Assembly: GCA_946187035.1 (NCBI GenBank)
Contig: CAMHPQ010000012.1
Location: 1-34,071, forward strand
Direction of reading: 5' to 3'
DNA: 34,071 bases
Source of the DNA: an uncultured Clostridia bacterium
GTDB lineage: Bacteria; Bacillota; Clostridia; Oscillospirales; Oscillospiraceae
Part shown: positions 25,986 to 33,902 of the stretch, one piece after another
Layout: each line of letters begins with the position of its first letter
How positions within the stretch are numbered: position 1 is the stretch's first letter
The notes under the pieces: generated by a model
Seen by the model: only the letters and a program-made list of their open reading frames with translations
The model's database searches: none
Told to the model about the DNA's origin: nothing
Made by a program: the position numbers and the translations under genes

Positions 25986-26013
25986 CCAAATCAAGGCGGG
26001 GGCCTTGATTTGG
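25986..26013. other. Strong perfect hairpin without a T-run
   Basis: CCAAATCAAGG (25986-25996) and its exact complement (26003-26013) enclose a 6-nt CGGGGG loop. It lies in the gene-free stretch after the deacetylase gene, between an 8-bp long-range inverted pair (GTAATGGG at 25902-25909 and CCCATTAC at 25972-25979) and the terminator downstream. Confidence 0.6.
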
Positions 26014-26055
26014 GGAAACGAGGGGGGCGCGCGACCCACTTCTTCGTCACTCCTT

Positions 26056-26089
26056 ACCACCCCGAAGCTGCTGCTTTGGGGTGGTTTTT
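26056..26089 (+). terminator. Terminator of the ispE/deacetylase operon
   Basis: Stem ACCACCCC (26056-26063) with GGGGTGGT (26078-26085), inner AAGC/GCTT pairing and a T-run to 26089. It lies about 150 bp downstream of the stop codon. The following 26090-26210 stretch shows nothing I can name. Confidence 0.85.
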
Positions 26090-26210
26090 GTGAATCAGGA
26101 GTAGGATGGAGCGCTGGATAGAATATGCAGGAGCGTTCCCTGTGAAATAGGATCCCGCTGCACAGGAAATTGGAGTTTTTAGGGCTGTTCTTTGCACCAA
26201 ACTTAAAGAG

Positions 26211-26389
26211 TGTCATTGCGAACCAGTCCGCAGACTGGTGTGGCAATCCGTTCTCTTGCAGTACAGACTGATTACATCTGATTTGTTGGGCGAATACGTT
26301 CTTTTCCAACGCTCTGCCGGAATTTGCTCCGCCGCCGGGGGATGCGGATTGCCACGCCAGATGACGTCGGTCACTGGCTCGCAATGACA
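26211..26389. repeat. Inverted-repeat element copy 2 (REPIN/MITE-like, 179 bp)
   Basis: Bounded by TGTCATTGCGA (26211-26221) and TCGCAATGACA (26379-26389). Reverse complemented, it matches copy 1 (7667-7835) across most of its length, with best identity in the last 44 bp and in the 30-bp block with the CCCCCGGCGGCGGAG motif. It is 10 bp longer, mainly inside the arm next to the variable end. The different arm sequence between the outer and inner repeats suggests that only the pairing, not the sequence, is under constraint. No coding capacity is credible. Confidence 0.85.
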
Positions 26390-26503
26390 TTCTATTTTAC
26401 TTTTCCGCAGAATCCAACAGAGCGATAAACTGGAATTTGAAAAAGCCATATAAACTCCACACTCCACACGCCTGACTCCACACTTATTTTAGAATTTTCC
26501 CTC

Positions 26504-26532
26504 TGTACATTTTCCCACCAAAATGCTATATT
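26504..26532 (+). promoter_or_regulatory. Extended -10 promoter of the methionine operon
   Basis: TGTACA (26504-26509), 17-bp spacer ending in TGC, TATATT (26527-26532). The predicted start point near 26539 excludes the in-frame ATG at 26523. The leader is only about 30 nt, so no SAM riboswitch or T-box can be in it. Confidence 0.65.
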
Positions 26533-26567
26533 ATAGGAACGTACTGGAAAAGAAAGGGGGTCATCCG

Positions 26568-27221
26568 ATGCAGGTAAATCTTTCTGAGGCGCTGCGCTAC
26601 TTGGGCGCGGAGCAGGCGGACGCGGAACTCATGGCGTCCGTGGGGCGGGTGGCCTCGGAACTGGAGCAGGTCGCCCAGCCGAAGTGGCGCTATCGGATCG
26701 CGGAGGTGGAACACACCGAAGCCGGCCAGCTGGCGGCGGGCCTGTGCCTCACCGGGGAGATGGCGAAAACCATGCTCGCGGAGTGTGACCGTGCGGCGCT
26801 ATTGATCTGCACCCTGGGGGCGCCCTTTGAGACGCTGCTCCGGCGCAAACAGGCCAGAAGCATGGCTGAGGCCGCCATTCTGGACGCCTGCGGCAGCGCC
26901 TTCGTGGAGGTCGGCTGCGACGCGGCGGAGCAGGAGATCGCGGCGCGGTTTCCGGGCATGTATTTCACGGATCGGTTCAGCCCCGGCTATGGCGATCTGC
27001 CGCTTTCCATCCAGCCGGAATTTTGCGCCGCCCTGGACGCCCAGCGGCAGCTGGGGATCACCGTGACGGAGAGCCTGCTCATGGTGCCCACCAAAACCGT
27101 CACCGCGGTGATCGGCATTTCGGACAGACCCCAGATGGCGCGGATCCGCGGCTGCGAGTTCTGTCGGCGGCGGGAGACCTGCACACTGCGAAAAGGAGGG
27201 CGTACCTGTGGAGCTTCGTGA
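26568..27221 (+). CDS. Stand-alone methionine synthase reactivation-domain protein
   Basis: A 217-residue protein resembling the C-terminal activation domain of cobalamin-dependent methionine synthase, here as its own gene. The landmark RFSPGYGDLPLSIQ segment (about 143-156) corresponds to the S-adenosylmethionine-binding RxxxGY motif of MetH. The C-terminal GCEFCRRRETCTLR ends in a CxxC-x5-C cluster seen in this clostridial group. The domain would bring SAM to oxidised cobalamin of the partner enzyme for reductive remethylation. The ATG at 26568 has AAAGGGGG upstream. Its end overlaps the start of the metH-like gene by 14 bp, indicating translational coupling and a joint role. Confidence 0.88.
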   Translation: MQVNLSEALRYLGAEQADAELMASVGRVASELEQVAQPKWRYRIAEVEHTEAGQLAAGLCLTGEMAKTMLAECDRAALLICTLGAPFETLLRRKQARSMAEAAILDACGSAFVEVGCDAAEQEIAARFPGMYFTDRFSPGYGDLPLSIQPEFCAALDAQRQLGITVTESLLMVPTKTVTAVIGISDRPQMARIRGCEFCRRRETCTLRKGGRTCGAS

Positions 27222-29577
27222 ACTGCTCAAACACAATTCGTTTCTGATCCTGGACGGCGGCATGGGCACGACCCTGCAGAAAAACGGTTTAAAACCCGGT
27301 GACGTGCCGGAGCTGCTGAATCTGGAGCGGCCGGAGCTGATCGCCTCCATTCATCAGGCCTATGTGGAGGCCGGGGCCCAGGTGGTCTACACCAACACCT
27401 TCGGCGCCAATCCATTAAAATTAAAGCGCACCGGAAAGACCACTGATGAGGTCGTCTCTGCCGCCGTGAAGCTGGCAAAAAAGGCCGTGGGCGACCGGGC
27501 GCAGGTGGCGCTGGACATCGGGCCGCTGGGTGAGCTTCTGGAGCCCATGGGCCAGCTGACTTTTGAAAGAGCCTATGATCTCTTCGCCGAAATCGCCGAG
27601 GCGGGCGCTTCCGCCGGGGCGGACCTGGCGGTGATCGAGACCATGACGGATCTCTACGAGACCAAGGCGGCCCTGCTGGCGGTGAAGGAGAGAACTTCTC
27701 TGCCCGTTCTGGTGACAATGTCCTTCGAGGCCTCGGGCCGCACCTTCACCGGCTGCACCGCCGAGAGCATGGCCCGCACCCTGGAGGGCCTGGGCGCCGA
27801 CGCCATCGGGGTCAACTGCTCCGTGGGGCCGGATCAGATGGGCGATATCCTGAAAACCATCTGCCGCTGCACCCGGCTTCCCGTGATCGCAAAGCCCAAC
27901 GCTGGCATGCCCGATCCGGTGGACGGCAGCTACTCCATGGGGCCGGAGGAATTCGGAAAGCTGACGGCGGAATTTGCAGATCTGGGCGTCACGATCTTCG
28001 GCGGCTGCTGCGGCACCACGCCGGAATTCGTGAGAGAGATCGTGAGATCCCTTAATGGGAAGCAGCCCGCCGAAAGGGAATATGACCGGGTCAGCTTCGT
28101 CTGTACCCCGGTGACGCCGCTCAGGATTGAGGGCGTCCGGGTCATCGGCGAGCGGATCAACCCCACCGGCAAAAAACGCTTCCAGCAGGCGCTGCTGGAG
28201 AACGATTTGGACTATATTCTGGAGCTGGGCGTCCAGCAGGAGGACGCCGGCGCGGCCATTCTGGACGTGAACGTGGGCTACCCCGGCGTGAACGAGGTGG
28301 AGATGCTGCCCAAAGTGGTGAAAAAGCTCCAGAGCGCCCTGAGCATCCCGCTGCAGCTGGATTCCTCCAACCCTGCGGCGCTGGAGGCGGGGCTGCGGGT
28401 CTACAACGGCAAGCCCGCCGTCAACAGCGTCAACGGCAACGCCGAGGTCATGGCGCGGATCCTGCCGCTGATCCGGAAATACGGCGCGGCGGTGGTGGGC
28501 CTCACTCTGGACAGCGGCGGCATCCCCCAGACCGCCGATGGCCGGGTGGAGATCGCAAAGCGGATCCTGGACACTGCCCGCAGCTACGGTGTGGCGGATG
28601 AGGACCTCTGGATCGACTGCCTGACGCTGACGGTCTCTGCCCAGCAGGAGCAGGCCGCCGAGACCCTGAAAGCTGTCCGCACCGTCCACGAGACGCTGGG
28701 GCTCCAGATCGTGCTGGGCGTGTCCAACATCTCCTTCGGCCTGCCGAATCGCGGGCTGATTACGCAGAATTTCCTGATCCAGGCCATGCACTGCGGCCTG
28801 ACCCTGCCCATCATCAACCCCAACCAGACCGAGATGATGGACGCGGTGGCGGCCTTCCGGGTGCTGTCGGGAGAGGACGTGGGCTCCAACGCCTTCATCC
28901 AGCGCTTTGCCGACGTGCCCAAGCAGAAAGCCGCGCCGACGCCCACCGGGAAAGAGGAACTGACCCTGGAGCTGGCGGTCATGCGCGGTCTCCAGGGGGA
29001 CGCCGGGCGGATCGCGAAGGAAATGATCCAAACCGAAGAGCCACTGGCGCTGGTGGAAAACTACCTGATCCCGGCGCTGGACAAGGTAGGGGACGACTAC
29101 GAAAAGGGCGTCCTGTTCCTGCCGCAGCTTTTGAGCGCGGCTCAGGCGGCCCAAAGCGTCTTCGAGGTCATCCGCACGGCTCTGGCCGAGAGCGGCGCCG
29201 AGCCGGTGAAGCGGGGGAGACTGGCCATCGCCACCGTCCGGGGTGACATCCACGACATCGGCAAGAACATCGTCCGCACCGTTTTGGAAAACTACGGCTA
29301 TGAGGTCATCGACCTGGGCCGGGACGTGCCGCCGGAGGTGGTGGTGCAGACCGTGGAGGAAGAGGAACTGCGGCTGGTGGGCCTCTCTGCGCTGATGACC
29401 ACGACCCTCCCGGCCATGGAAGAGACCATTCGGCTGTTGAAAAAGCTCCCGAACCCGCCGATGGTCATGGTGGGCGGCGCGGTGGTCACGCCGGAGTATG
29501 CCCGGCACATGCAGGCGGATTTTTACGCCAAGGACGCCAAGGAGTCCGCCGAGATCGTGAAAAAGGTCTTGGGATAA
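27208..29577 (+). CDS. metH: Cobalamin-dependent methionine synthase lacking the reactivation domain
   Basis: A 789-residue enzyme that moves the methyl group of 5-methyltetrahydrofolate to homocysteine through cobalamin. Domains: homocysteine-binding barrel (about 1-285) with the zinc Cys at 204, 267 and 268 (GGCCGTT); pterin-binding domain (about 310-565, VIGERINPTGKKRFQQAL at its head); the helical cobalamin cap (about 570-665); and the Rossmann-like cobalamin domain (about 668-789) with DIHDIG at 680-685, His682 being the lower cobalt ligand. The usual C-terminal activation domain is missing and is supplied by the gene just upstream. The start is GTG (27208), with AAGGAGGG 7 nt away, overlapping that gene. 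Confidence 0.96.
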   Translation: MELRELLKHNSFLILDGGMGTTLQKNGLKPGDVPELLNLERPELIASIHQAYVEAGAQVVYTNTFGANPLKLKRTGKTTDEVVSAAVKLAKKAVGDRAQVALDIGPLGELLEPMGQLTFERAYDLFAEIAEAGASAGADLAVIETMTDLYETKAALLAVKERTSLPVLVTMSFEASGRTFTGCTAESMARTLEGLGADAIGVNCSVGPDQMGDILKTICRCTRLPVIAKPNAGMPDPVDGSYSMGPEEFGKLTAEFADLGVTIFGGCCGTTPEFVREIVRSLNGKQPAEREYDRVSFVCTPVTPLRIEGVRVIGERINPTGKKRFQQALLENDLDYILELGVQQEDAGAAILDVNVGYPGVNEVEMLPKVVKKLQSALSIPLQLDSSNPAALEAGLRVYNGKPAVNSVNGNAEVMARILPLIRKYGAAVVGLTLDSGGIPQTADGRVEIAKRILDTARSYGVADEDLWIDCLTLTVSAQQEQAAETLKAVRTVHETLGLQIVLGVSNISFGLPNRGLITQNFLIQAMHCGLTLPIINPNQTEMMDAVAAFRVLSGEDVGSNAFIQRFADVPKQKAAPTPTGKEELTLELAVMRGLQGDAGRIAKEMIQTEEPLALVENYLIPALDKVGDDYEKGVLFLPQLLSAAQAAQSVFEVIRTALAESGAEPVKRGRLAIATVRGDIHDIGKNIVRTVLENYGYEVIDLGRDVPPEVVVQTVEEEELRLVGLSALMTTTLPAMEETIRLLKKLPNPPMVMVGGAVVTPEYARHMQADFYAKDAKESAEIVKKVLG

Positions 29578-29600
29578 ATTGAAAAACGAGGCAAACCGAC

Positions 29601-31367
29601 ATGGACATTCGTGAATATCTGAAAAGCGGCAGCCGTCTGATCTTCGACGGCGCCATGGCTACTTATTATAATAGTATCCCCGGGAGAGAGCAGGTCCGCA
29701 GCGACACTGCCAACGTGGCCCACCCGGAGGAGATCCTGGGCATCCACCGGGGTTATCTGGAGGCGGGGGCCCAGGCCCTCAAGACCAACACCTACGGCGC
29801 CAGCGAGGACTTTGCCTCCGGGAGAATGGAGGACGGCGAGGCCTATCTCCGCGCCGGCTGCAGATTGGCGCTGGAAGCGGCGGCTCCGTTTGACGCCTGG
29901 GTTTTCGGTGATCTGGGCCCGGCACCTCAGGGCGGATTCCTCACCCCGGCGGCCAGCTACTGCCATGCCATCGACATCATGCTGGAGGAGGGCGTCCGCC
30001 ATTTCCTGCTGGAGACCCTGGGTTCCGACGACGGCATCCCCGAGGCGGCCCGGCATCTGAAGGAGAAGTGCCCCGAGGCGTTCTTGATTACCTCCTTCAC
30101 CGTGGGCTACGACGGCGTCAGCCGCGACGGCATCCTGGGCAAGGAGCTCTACCAGCGGGGCTGCGCCGTTGAGGAGATCGACGTGGTGGGCTTCAACTGC
30201 GGCTCTGGCCCCCATCACCTTCTGGAGTTCCTGAGAACGCTGGATCTGGACGGCAGCCGGCCCATGTCCGTCATGCCCAACGCCGGCAACCCCACCATCA
30301 TCGGCCATCAGGCGGTCTATCACGGCACGCCGGAGTATTTCGCCGGGAAGATGCAGCAGATCGCTGCCCTGCCCGGTGTGCAGATCGTGGGCGGCTGCTG
30401 CGGAACCACGCCGGAGCATATCCGGGAGATGATCGCGGAGCTGAAGCGCAATCCGCCGGTGTCCGTCCGGGTCACCCCGAGAAGCGAGACCGAGACCCAG
30501 CGCAAGGCCGAGCCCAACCCCTTCTGGGAGAAGCTGGAGCGGGGCGAGCGGGTGGTGGCCGTGGAACTGGATCCCCCGGTGGACGACGAGGTGGGCTTCT
30601 TCCTGGACGGCGTCCGCACCCTGAAAAATGCCGGCGCCGACATCGTGACCATCGCCGACTGCCCCATCGGCAGACCCCGGGCCGACAGCAGCATTCTGGC
30701 CGCCAAGGTGCGCCGGGAGCTGGACATAGAGCCGCTGCCCCACATGACCTGCCGGGACCGGAACCTGAACGCCACCAAGGCGCTGCTGCTGGGCCTCACC
30801 ATCGAGGGCGTCCACAACGTCCTGCTGGTCACCGGCGACCCCATCCCCTCGGAGAACCGCGACGAGGTCAAGAGCGTCTTCAACTTCAACTCCCGCAAGC
30901 TGGCCCGTTTCGTCACCGGCCTGAACGAGACCACCTTCCGTACGCCCTTCCGGGTCTTCGCGGCGCTGAATGTGAATGCCAGGAATTTCGACATCCAGCT
31001 GCGCATGGCCCAGGAGAAGGAGGAGGCGGGCGTCTCTGGCTTCCTGACCCAGCCGGTGCTGTCCCCGGAGGGACTGGAGAACCTCCGGCGCGCCAGAGAG
31101 ACCCTCAGCGGCAAGCTGCTGGGCGGCATTTTCCCCGTGGTGAGCCACCGGAACGCGCTCTTTTTAAATAATGAGATCGCCGGCATGCGTGTCAGCCAGC
31201 AGATCATCGACCGCTACGCCGGAAAAGACCGGGACGAGGCCGAGGCCCTGGCCGTGGAGATCTCCGCCGCGATCGCAGAGCAGATCCGGCCCTATACCGA
31301 CGGGCTCTATCTCATGACCCCCTTCAAGCGGGTGTCTCTGATCGAGAAGATCATGAAAGCGATCTGA
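29601..31367 (+). CDS. Bifunctional homocysteine S-methyltransferase / methylenetetrahydrofolate reductase
   Basis: A 588-residue fusion of the YitJ type. Residues 1-285 are a second homocysteine methyltransferase barrel with the zinc Cys at 200, 266 and 267. Residues about 310-588 are a MetF-like flavoprotein (VAVELDPPVDDEVGFF, then ADIVTIADCP, HMTCRDRNLNATKALLLG and NVLLVTGDPI), which makes 5-methyltetrahydrofolate from the methylene form. The gene starts 23 bp after metH and must supply the methyl donor used there. Both parts look intact. The double presence of a homocysteine domain in neighbouring genes raises the question of whether this one transfers a methyl group itself. A weak CGAGG site precedes the ATG. 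Confidence 0.93.
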   Translation: MDIREYLKSGSRLIFDGAMATYYNSIPGREQVRSDTANVAHPEEILGIHRGYLEAGAQALKTNTYGASEDFASGRMEDGEAYLRAGCRLALEAAAPFDAWVFGDLGPAPQGGFLTPAASYCHAIDIMLEEGVRHFLLETLGSDDGIPEAARHLKEKCPEAFLITSFTVGYDGVSRDGILGKELYQRGCAVEEIDVVGFNCGSGPHHLLEFLRTLDLDGSRPMSVMPNAGNPTIIGHQAVYHGTPEYFAGKMQQIAALPGVQIVGGCCGTTPEHIREMIAELKRNPPVSVRVTPRSETETQRKAEPNPFWEKLERGERVVAVELDPPVDDEVGFFLDGVRTLKNAGADIVTIADCPIGRPRADSSILAAKVRRELDIEPLPHMTCRDRNLNATKALLLGLTIEGVHNVLLVTGDPIPSENRDEVKSVFNFNSRKLARFVTGLNETTFRTPFRVFAALNVNARNFDIQLRMAQEKEEAGVSGFLTQPVLSPEGLENLRRARETLSGKLLGGIFPVVSHRNALFLNNEIAGMRVSQQIIDRYAGKDRDEAEALAVEISAAIAEQIRPYTDGLYLMTPFKRVSLIEKIMKAI

Positions 31368-31481
31368 GACACGAAACCACAACATATCGTGCCGATTTCG
31401 CAGAAAAAACTACATCTTCCATTCTCTCTGTTTTCCACAAAAACGGAGAGAAATTTTCTGCAAAAAAGGAGAAAATTTTTC

Positions 31482-31510
31482 TTGACATTTGCGTAACGGT
31501 CTGATATTCT
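31482..31510 (+). promoter_or_regulatory. Promoter of the S10 ribosomal protein operon
   Basis: Consensus TTGACA (31482-31487), 17-bp spacer, TATTCT (31505-31510), next to an A/T-rich upstream stretch (31430-31480) that could act as an UP element. It lies about 290 bp before rpsJ. Confidence 0.88.
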
Positions 31511-31516
31511 ATGAAA

Positions 31517-31802
31517 GCGCCTGTGCGAAGATATGGGCGTATTATGCGATGAAGCGGGAGATTGCAGCGAAGGCTGGTAACTTCCGTGGAGTATGTCCGC
31601 TGCGGAGCGATCCGCAGGCAATCGGGCGGCTGAAAGCGCTTACACTGCGTATATCACCCGAACGATGCCGGCTGAAAGGCCGGTAAAAATTTCGGGCGGG
31701 GTTTGATACGCACGGTTGAGTGTACAGCTCTTTCACCCGTGCGAACCAAATCTGGCAGAACCCAATGCTGCCAAACAACATTCGTATCGGAGGAACACAC
31801 AA
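31517..31802 (+). promoter_or_regulatory. Structured 5' leader of the S10 operon
   Basis: The stretch between promoter and rpsJ has no credible gene but several hairpins: CTGCGGA-GCGA-TCCGCAG (31600-31617), a perfect 7-bp stem with a GNRA tetraloop; CCGGC/GCCGG near 31667-31682; and CGCACGG (31709-31715) with CCGTGCG (31737-31743). S10 operon leaders in proteobacteria bind L4 for feedback; an equivalent role here is an inference. Confidence 0.6.
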
Positions 31803-32117
31803 ATGGCAACCAACAAAAAGATGATCCGCATTCGTCTCAAGGCCTATGACCATCAGCTGATCGACAAGGCCGCCGAGAAGATCGTCGAGACCGCAAAGCG
31901 CACGGAAGCCCGGGTCTCCGGCCCCATTCCGCTGCCCACCAAGACCGAGATCGTCACCATCCTGCGCGCTGTCCACAAGTACAAAGACAGCCGCGAGCAG
32001 TTTGAGCGCCGCACCCACAAGCGCCTGATCGACATCATGAACCCGACCCAGAAGACGGTCGAGGCTCTGACCACGCTGGAGCTGCCTGCGGGCGTCGAGA
32101 TCGACATCAAACTCTAA
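31803..32117 (+). CDS. rpsJ: Ribosomal protein S10
   Basis: A 104-residue 30S protein, full length and conserved: [20 protein letters not shown] at the N-terminus, [17 protein letters not shown] in the middle and the [12 protein letters not shown] loop. It also acts in transcription antitermination as NusE. The ATG at 31803 has CGGAGGAA upstream; longer in-frame starts lie in the leader and are rejected. Confidence 0.98.
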   Translation: MATNKKMIRIRLKAYDHQLIDKAAEKIVETAKRTEARVSGPIPLPTKTEIVTILRAVHKYKDSREQFERRTHKRLIDIMNPTQKTVEALTTLELPAGVEIDIKL

Positions 32118-32141
32118 ACCATTAACCCACTCACTACCCAT

Positions 32142-32210
32142 CCCGCAGCTTGCGAATGCGGGCGGGTCAAGTCAGAAGCCTCTGTCGGCAAAGCCGTTAA
32201 GCGGTCTGAC
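32142..32210 (+). other. Intercistronic hairpins between rpsJ and rplC
   Basis: The 116-bp gap holds CCCGCA (32142-32147) with TGCGGG (32157-32162) and GTCAGA (32171-32176) with TCTGAC (32205-32210). These may modulate distal expression. No T-run is present, so a terminator is unlikely. AAGGAGGA follows for rplC. Confidence 0.5.
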
Positions 32211-32233
32211 CAATAACCTGAAGGAGGATACCT

Positions 32234-32953
32234 ATGAAACATGCCATCATTGGCAAGAAGGTCGGCATGACGCAGATCTTCGATGAAGCAGGCAAGGTCG
32301 TTCCCGTCACTGTGATCGAGGCCGGCCCCTGCACGGTCACCGCGAAGGCGACCGCAGAAAAGGAAGGCTATGACGCCGTCCAGCTCGGCTACGAGGACGT
32401 TGCCGAGAAGAAGCTGACCAAGCCGGAGAAGGGCCACCTGGACAAGGCCGGCGTTGGTTACAAGAAGCACCTCAAGGAGTTCCGTCTCGAGGATTGCGCC
32501 GCTCTGAATGTGGGTGATGTTGTGAAGGCCGACGTGTTCGCCGAGGGCGACAAGGTCGACGTGACCGGCATCAGCAAGGGCAAGGGCTACGCCGGCGTCG
32601 TCAAGCGCTTCGGCCAGGGCCGTACCCCCACCACCCACGGCGGCGGCCCTGTCCACCGTCACGCCGGCTCCATGGGCTCCAGCACCGATCCCTCCCGCAT
32701 CTTCCCCGGCAAAAAGCAGGCCGGCCACATGGGCGTGGAGCAGGTCACTGTGCAGAACCTTGACGTCATCAAGGTTGACCCCGAGCTCAATATGATCGTC
32801 ATCCGCGGCGCCATCCCCGGCCCCAAGGGCGGCATCGTGTACGTGAAGAGCACCGTCAAGAAGCTCATCGTCAAGAAGGGCGACGCTGGTGTCTCCTCCA
32901 ACCCGCAGAAGGCTTCCGGCCGCAACCCGCAGAAGGCTTCCGCCAGAAAGTAA
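32234..32953 (+). CDS. rplC: Ribosomal protein L3 with a repeated basic tail
   Basis: A 239-residue 50S protein: [20 protein letters not shown] at the start, and the [20 protein letters not shown] loop that reaches toward the peptidyl transferase centre. The core ends near residue 215. The remaining residues form a basic tail with two copies of NPQKAS, encoded by a 19-bp direct repeat (32900-32918 and 32924-32942, period 24 bp). Usual L3 proteins are about 205-215 residues, so the tail is an extra. AAGGAGGA precedes the ATG. Confidence 0.97.
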   Translation: MKHAIIGKKVGMTQIFDEAGKVVPVTVIEAGPCTVTAKATAEKEGYDAVQLGYEDVAEKKLTKPEKGHLDKAGVGYKKHLKEFRLEDCAALNVGDVVKADVFAEGDKVDVTGISKGKGYAGVVKRFGQGRTPTTHGGGPVHRHAGSMGSSTDPSRIFPGKKQAGHMGVEQVTVQNLDVIKVDPELNMIVIRGAIPGPKGGIVYVKSTVKKLIVKKGDAGVSSNPQKASGRNPQKASARK

Positions 32954-32971
32954 GGAAAGGAGAGATAGAAC

Positions 32972-33595
32972 ATGCCGAACGCAAAGCTTTTCAACATGGC
33001 CGCCGAGAACATCGGCGAGGTTACGCTCTCCGATGCTGTTTTCGGGGTGGAACCGAACAAGTCCGTGCTGCATGACGCAGTGAAGAATCACCTGGCCAAC
33101 TGCCGTCAGGGCACCCAGAGTGCGCTGACCAAGGGCGAAGTGAGCTACACCACCGCCAAGCCCTGGCGCCAGAAGGGCACCGGCCGCGCCCGCGCCGGTT
33201 ACAAGGGCTCTCCCGTGTGGACCCACGGCGGTATCGCCTTTGCTCCCAAGCCCCGTGATTACAGCTACACCCTCAACAAGAAGGTCCGCCGCCTGGCTCT
33301 GAAGAGCGCTCTGAGCGCCAAGGCCGCCGAGGGCGCCATCTACGTGATCGACAACCTCCACATGGACGAGATCAAGACCAAGGCCTTCCAGAGCTTCCTT
33401 TCTAAGCTCGGCGTCGAGGGCAAGGCCCTTGTCATCACCGAGAACGTGGACGAAGTCATCGTCAAGAGCTCCCGCAACATCCCCGGCGTGACCAGCACCA
33501 CGGCCACCATCATCAGCCCCTACACGGTGCTGAACAACCGCGCTCTGATCGTTGATCAGGCCGCGCTGAAGAAAATCGAGGAGGTGTTCGCATGA
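32972..33595 (+). CDS. rplD: Ribosomal protein L4
   Basis: A 207-residue 50S protein of normal length. The exit-tunnel loop is recognisable as KPWRQKGTGRARAGYKGSPV followed by a Trp-Thr-His-Gly-Gly segment; the globular core ends with NNRALIVDQAALKKIEEVF. In proteobacteria L4 also represses its own operon through the leader. It overlaps rplW by 4 bp (ATGA), so the two are translationally coupled. Confidence 0.98.
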   Translation: MPNAKLFNMAAENIGEVTLSDAVFGVEPNKSVLHDAVKNHLANCRQGTQSALTKGEVSYTTAKPWRQKGTGRARAGYKGSPVWTHGGIAFAPKPRDYSYTLNKKVRRLALKSALSAKAAEGAIYVIDNLHMDEIKTKAFQSFLSKLGVEGKALVITENVDEVIVKSSRNIPGVTSTTATIISPYTVLNNRALIVDQAALKKIEEVFA

Positions 33596-33888
33596 AAACC
33601 GCTTACGACGTGATCCTCCGCCCGATCATCACCGAGCAGTCCATGGAGGACATCGACATCAAGAAGTACGTTTTTGAGGTCGCCCCCACCGCCGGCAAGA
33701 TCGAGATCAAGAAGGCCATCGAGGAGATCTTCGACGTGAAGGTCATCAAAGTGACCACCACTTATATTCACCCGAAAGAGAAGCGCCAGGGCGCCCAGCC
33801 TGCCGGCTACACCGCCAAGCGCAAGAAGGCGGTTGTCAAGCTCAGCGCCGATTCGAAGAACATCGAGCTCTTCGAGGGCATGGTGTAA
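33592..33888 (+). CDS. rplW: Ribosomal protein L23
   Basis: A 98-residue 50S protein at the tunnel exit, where it docks trigger factor and SRP. AYDVILRPIITEQSME at the N-terminus, FEVAPTAGKIEIKKAIEEIF and the basic loop VTTTYIHPKEKRQG are typical. Starts within the rplD stop and precedes rplB. Confidence 0.97.
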   Translation: MKTAYDVILRPIITEQSMEDIDIKKYVFEVAPTAGKIEIKKAIEEIFDVKVIKVTTTYIHPKEKRQGAQPAGYTAKRKKAVVKLSADSKNIELFEGMV

Positions 33889-33902
33889 GGAGGTAAAGAG
33901 GA

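Noticed and set aside
25911..26390. Minus-strand 159-codon frame across the second repeat element
   Set aside because: It reads through the inverted repeat and spacer hairpins, has no start signals and no similarity to a known family.
26400..26567. SAM riboswitch or T-box before the methionine operon
   Set aside because: The predicted leader is about 30 nt and the upstream spacer lacks the conserved stems or T-box sequence; the region is taken up by the repeat element.
32898..32945. CRISPR-like short repeats at the end of rplC
   Set aside because: Only two in-frame copies with a 5-bp gap inside a coding region; it is a coding duplication. No CRISPR array, tRNA or rRNA gene was seen in the window.
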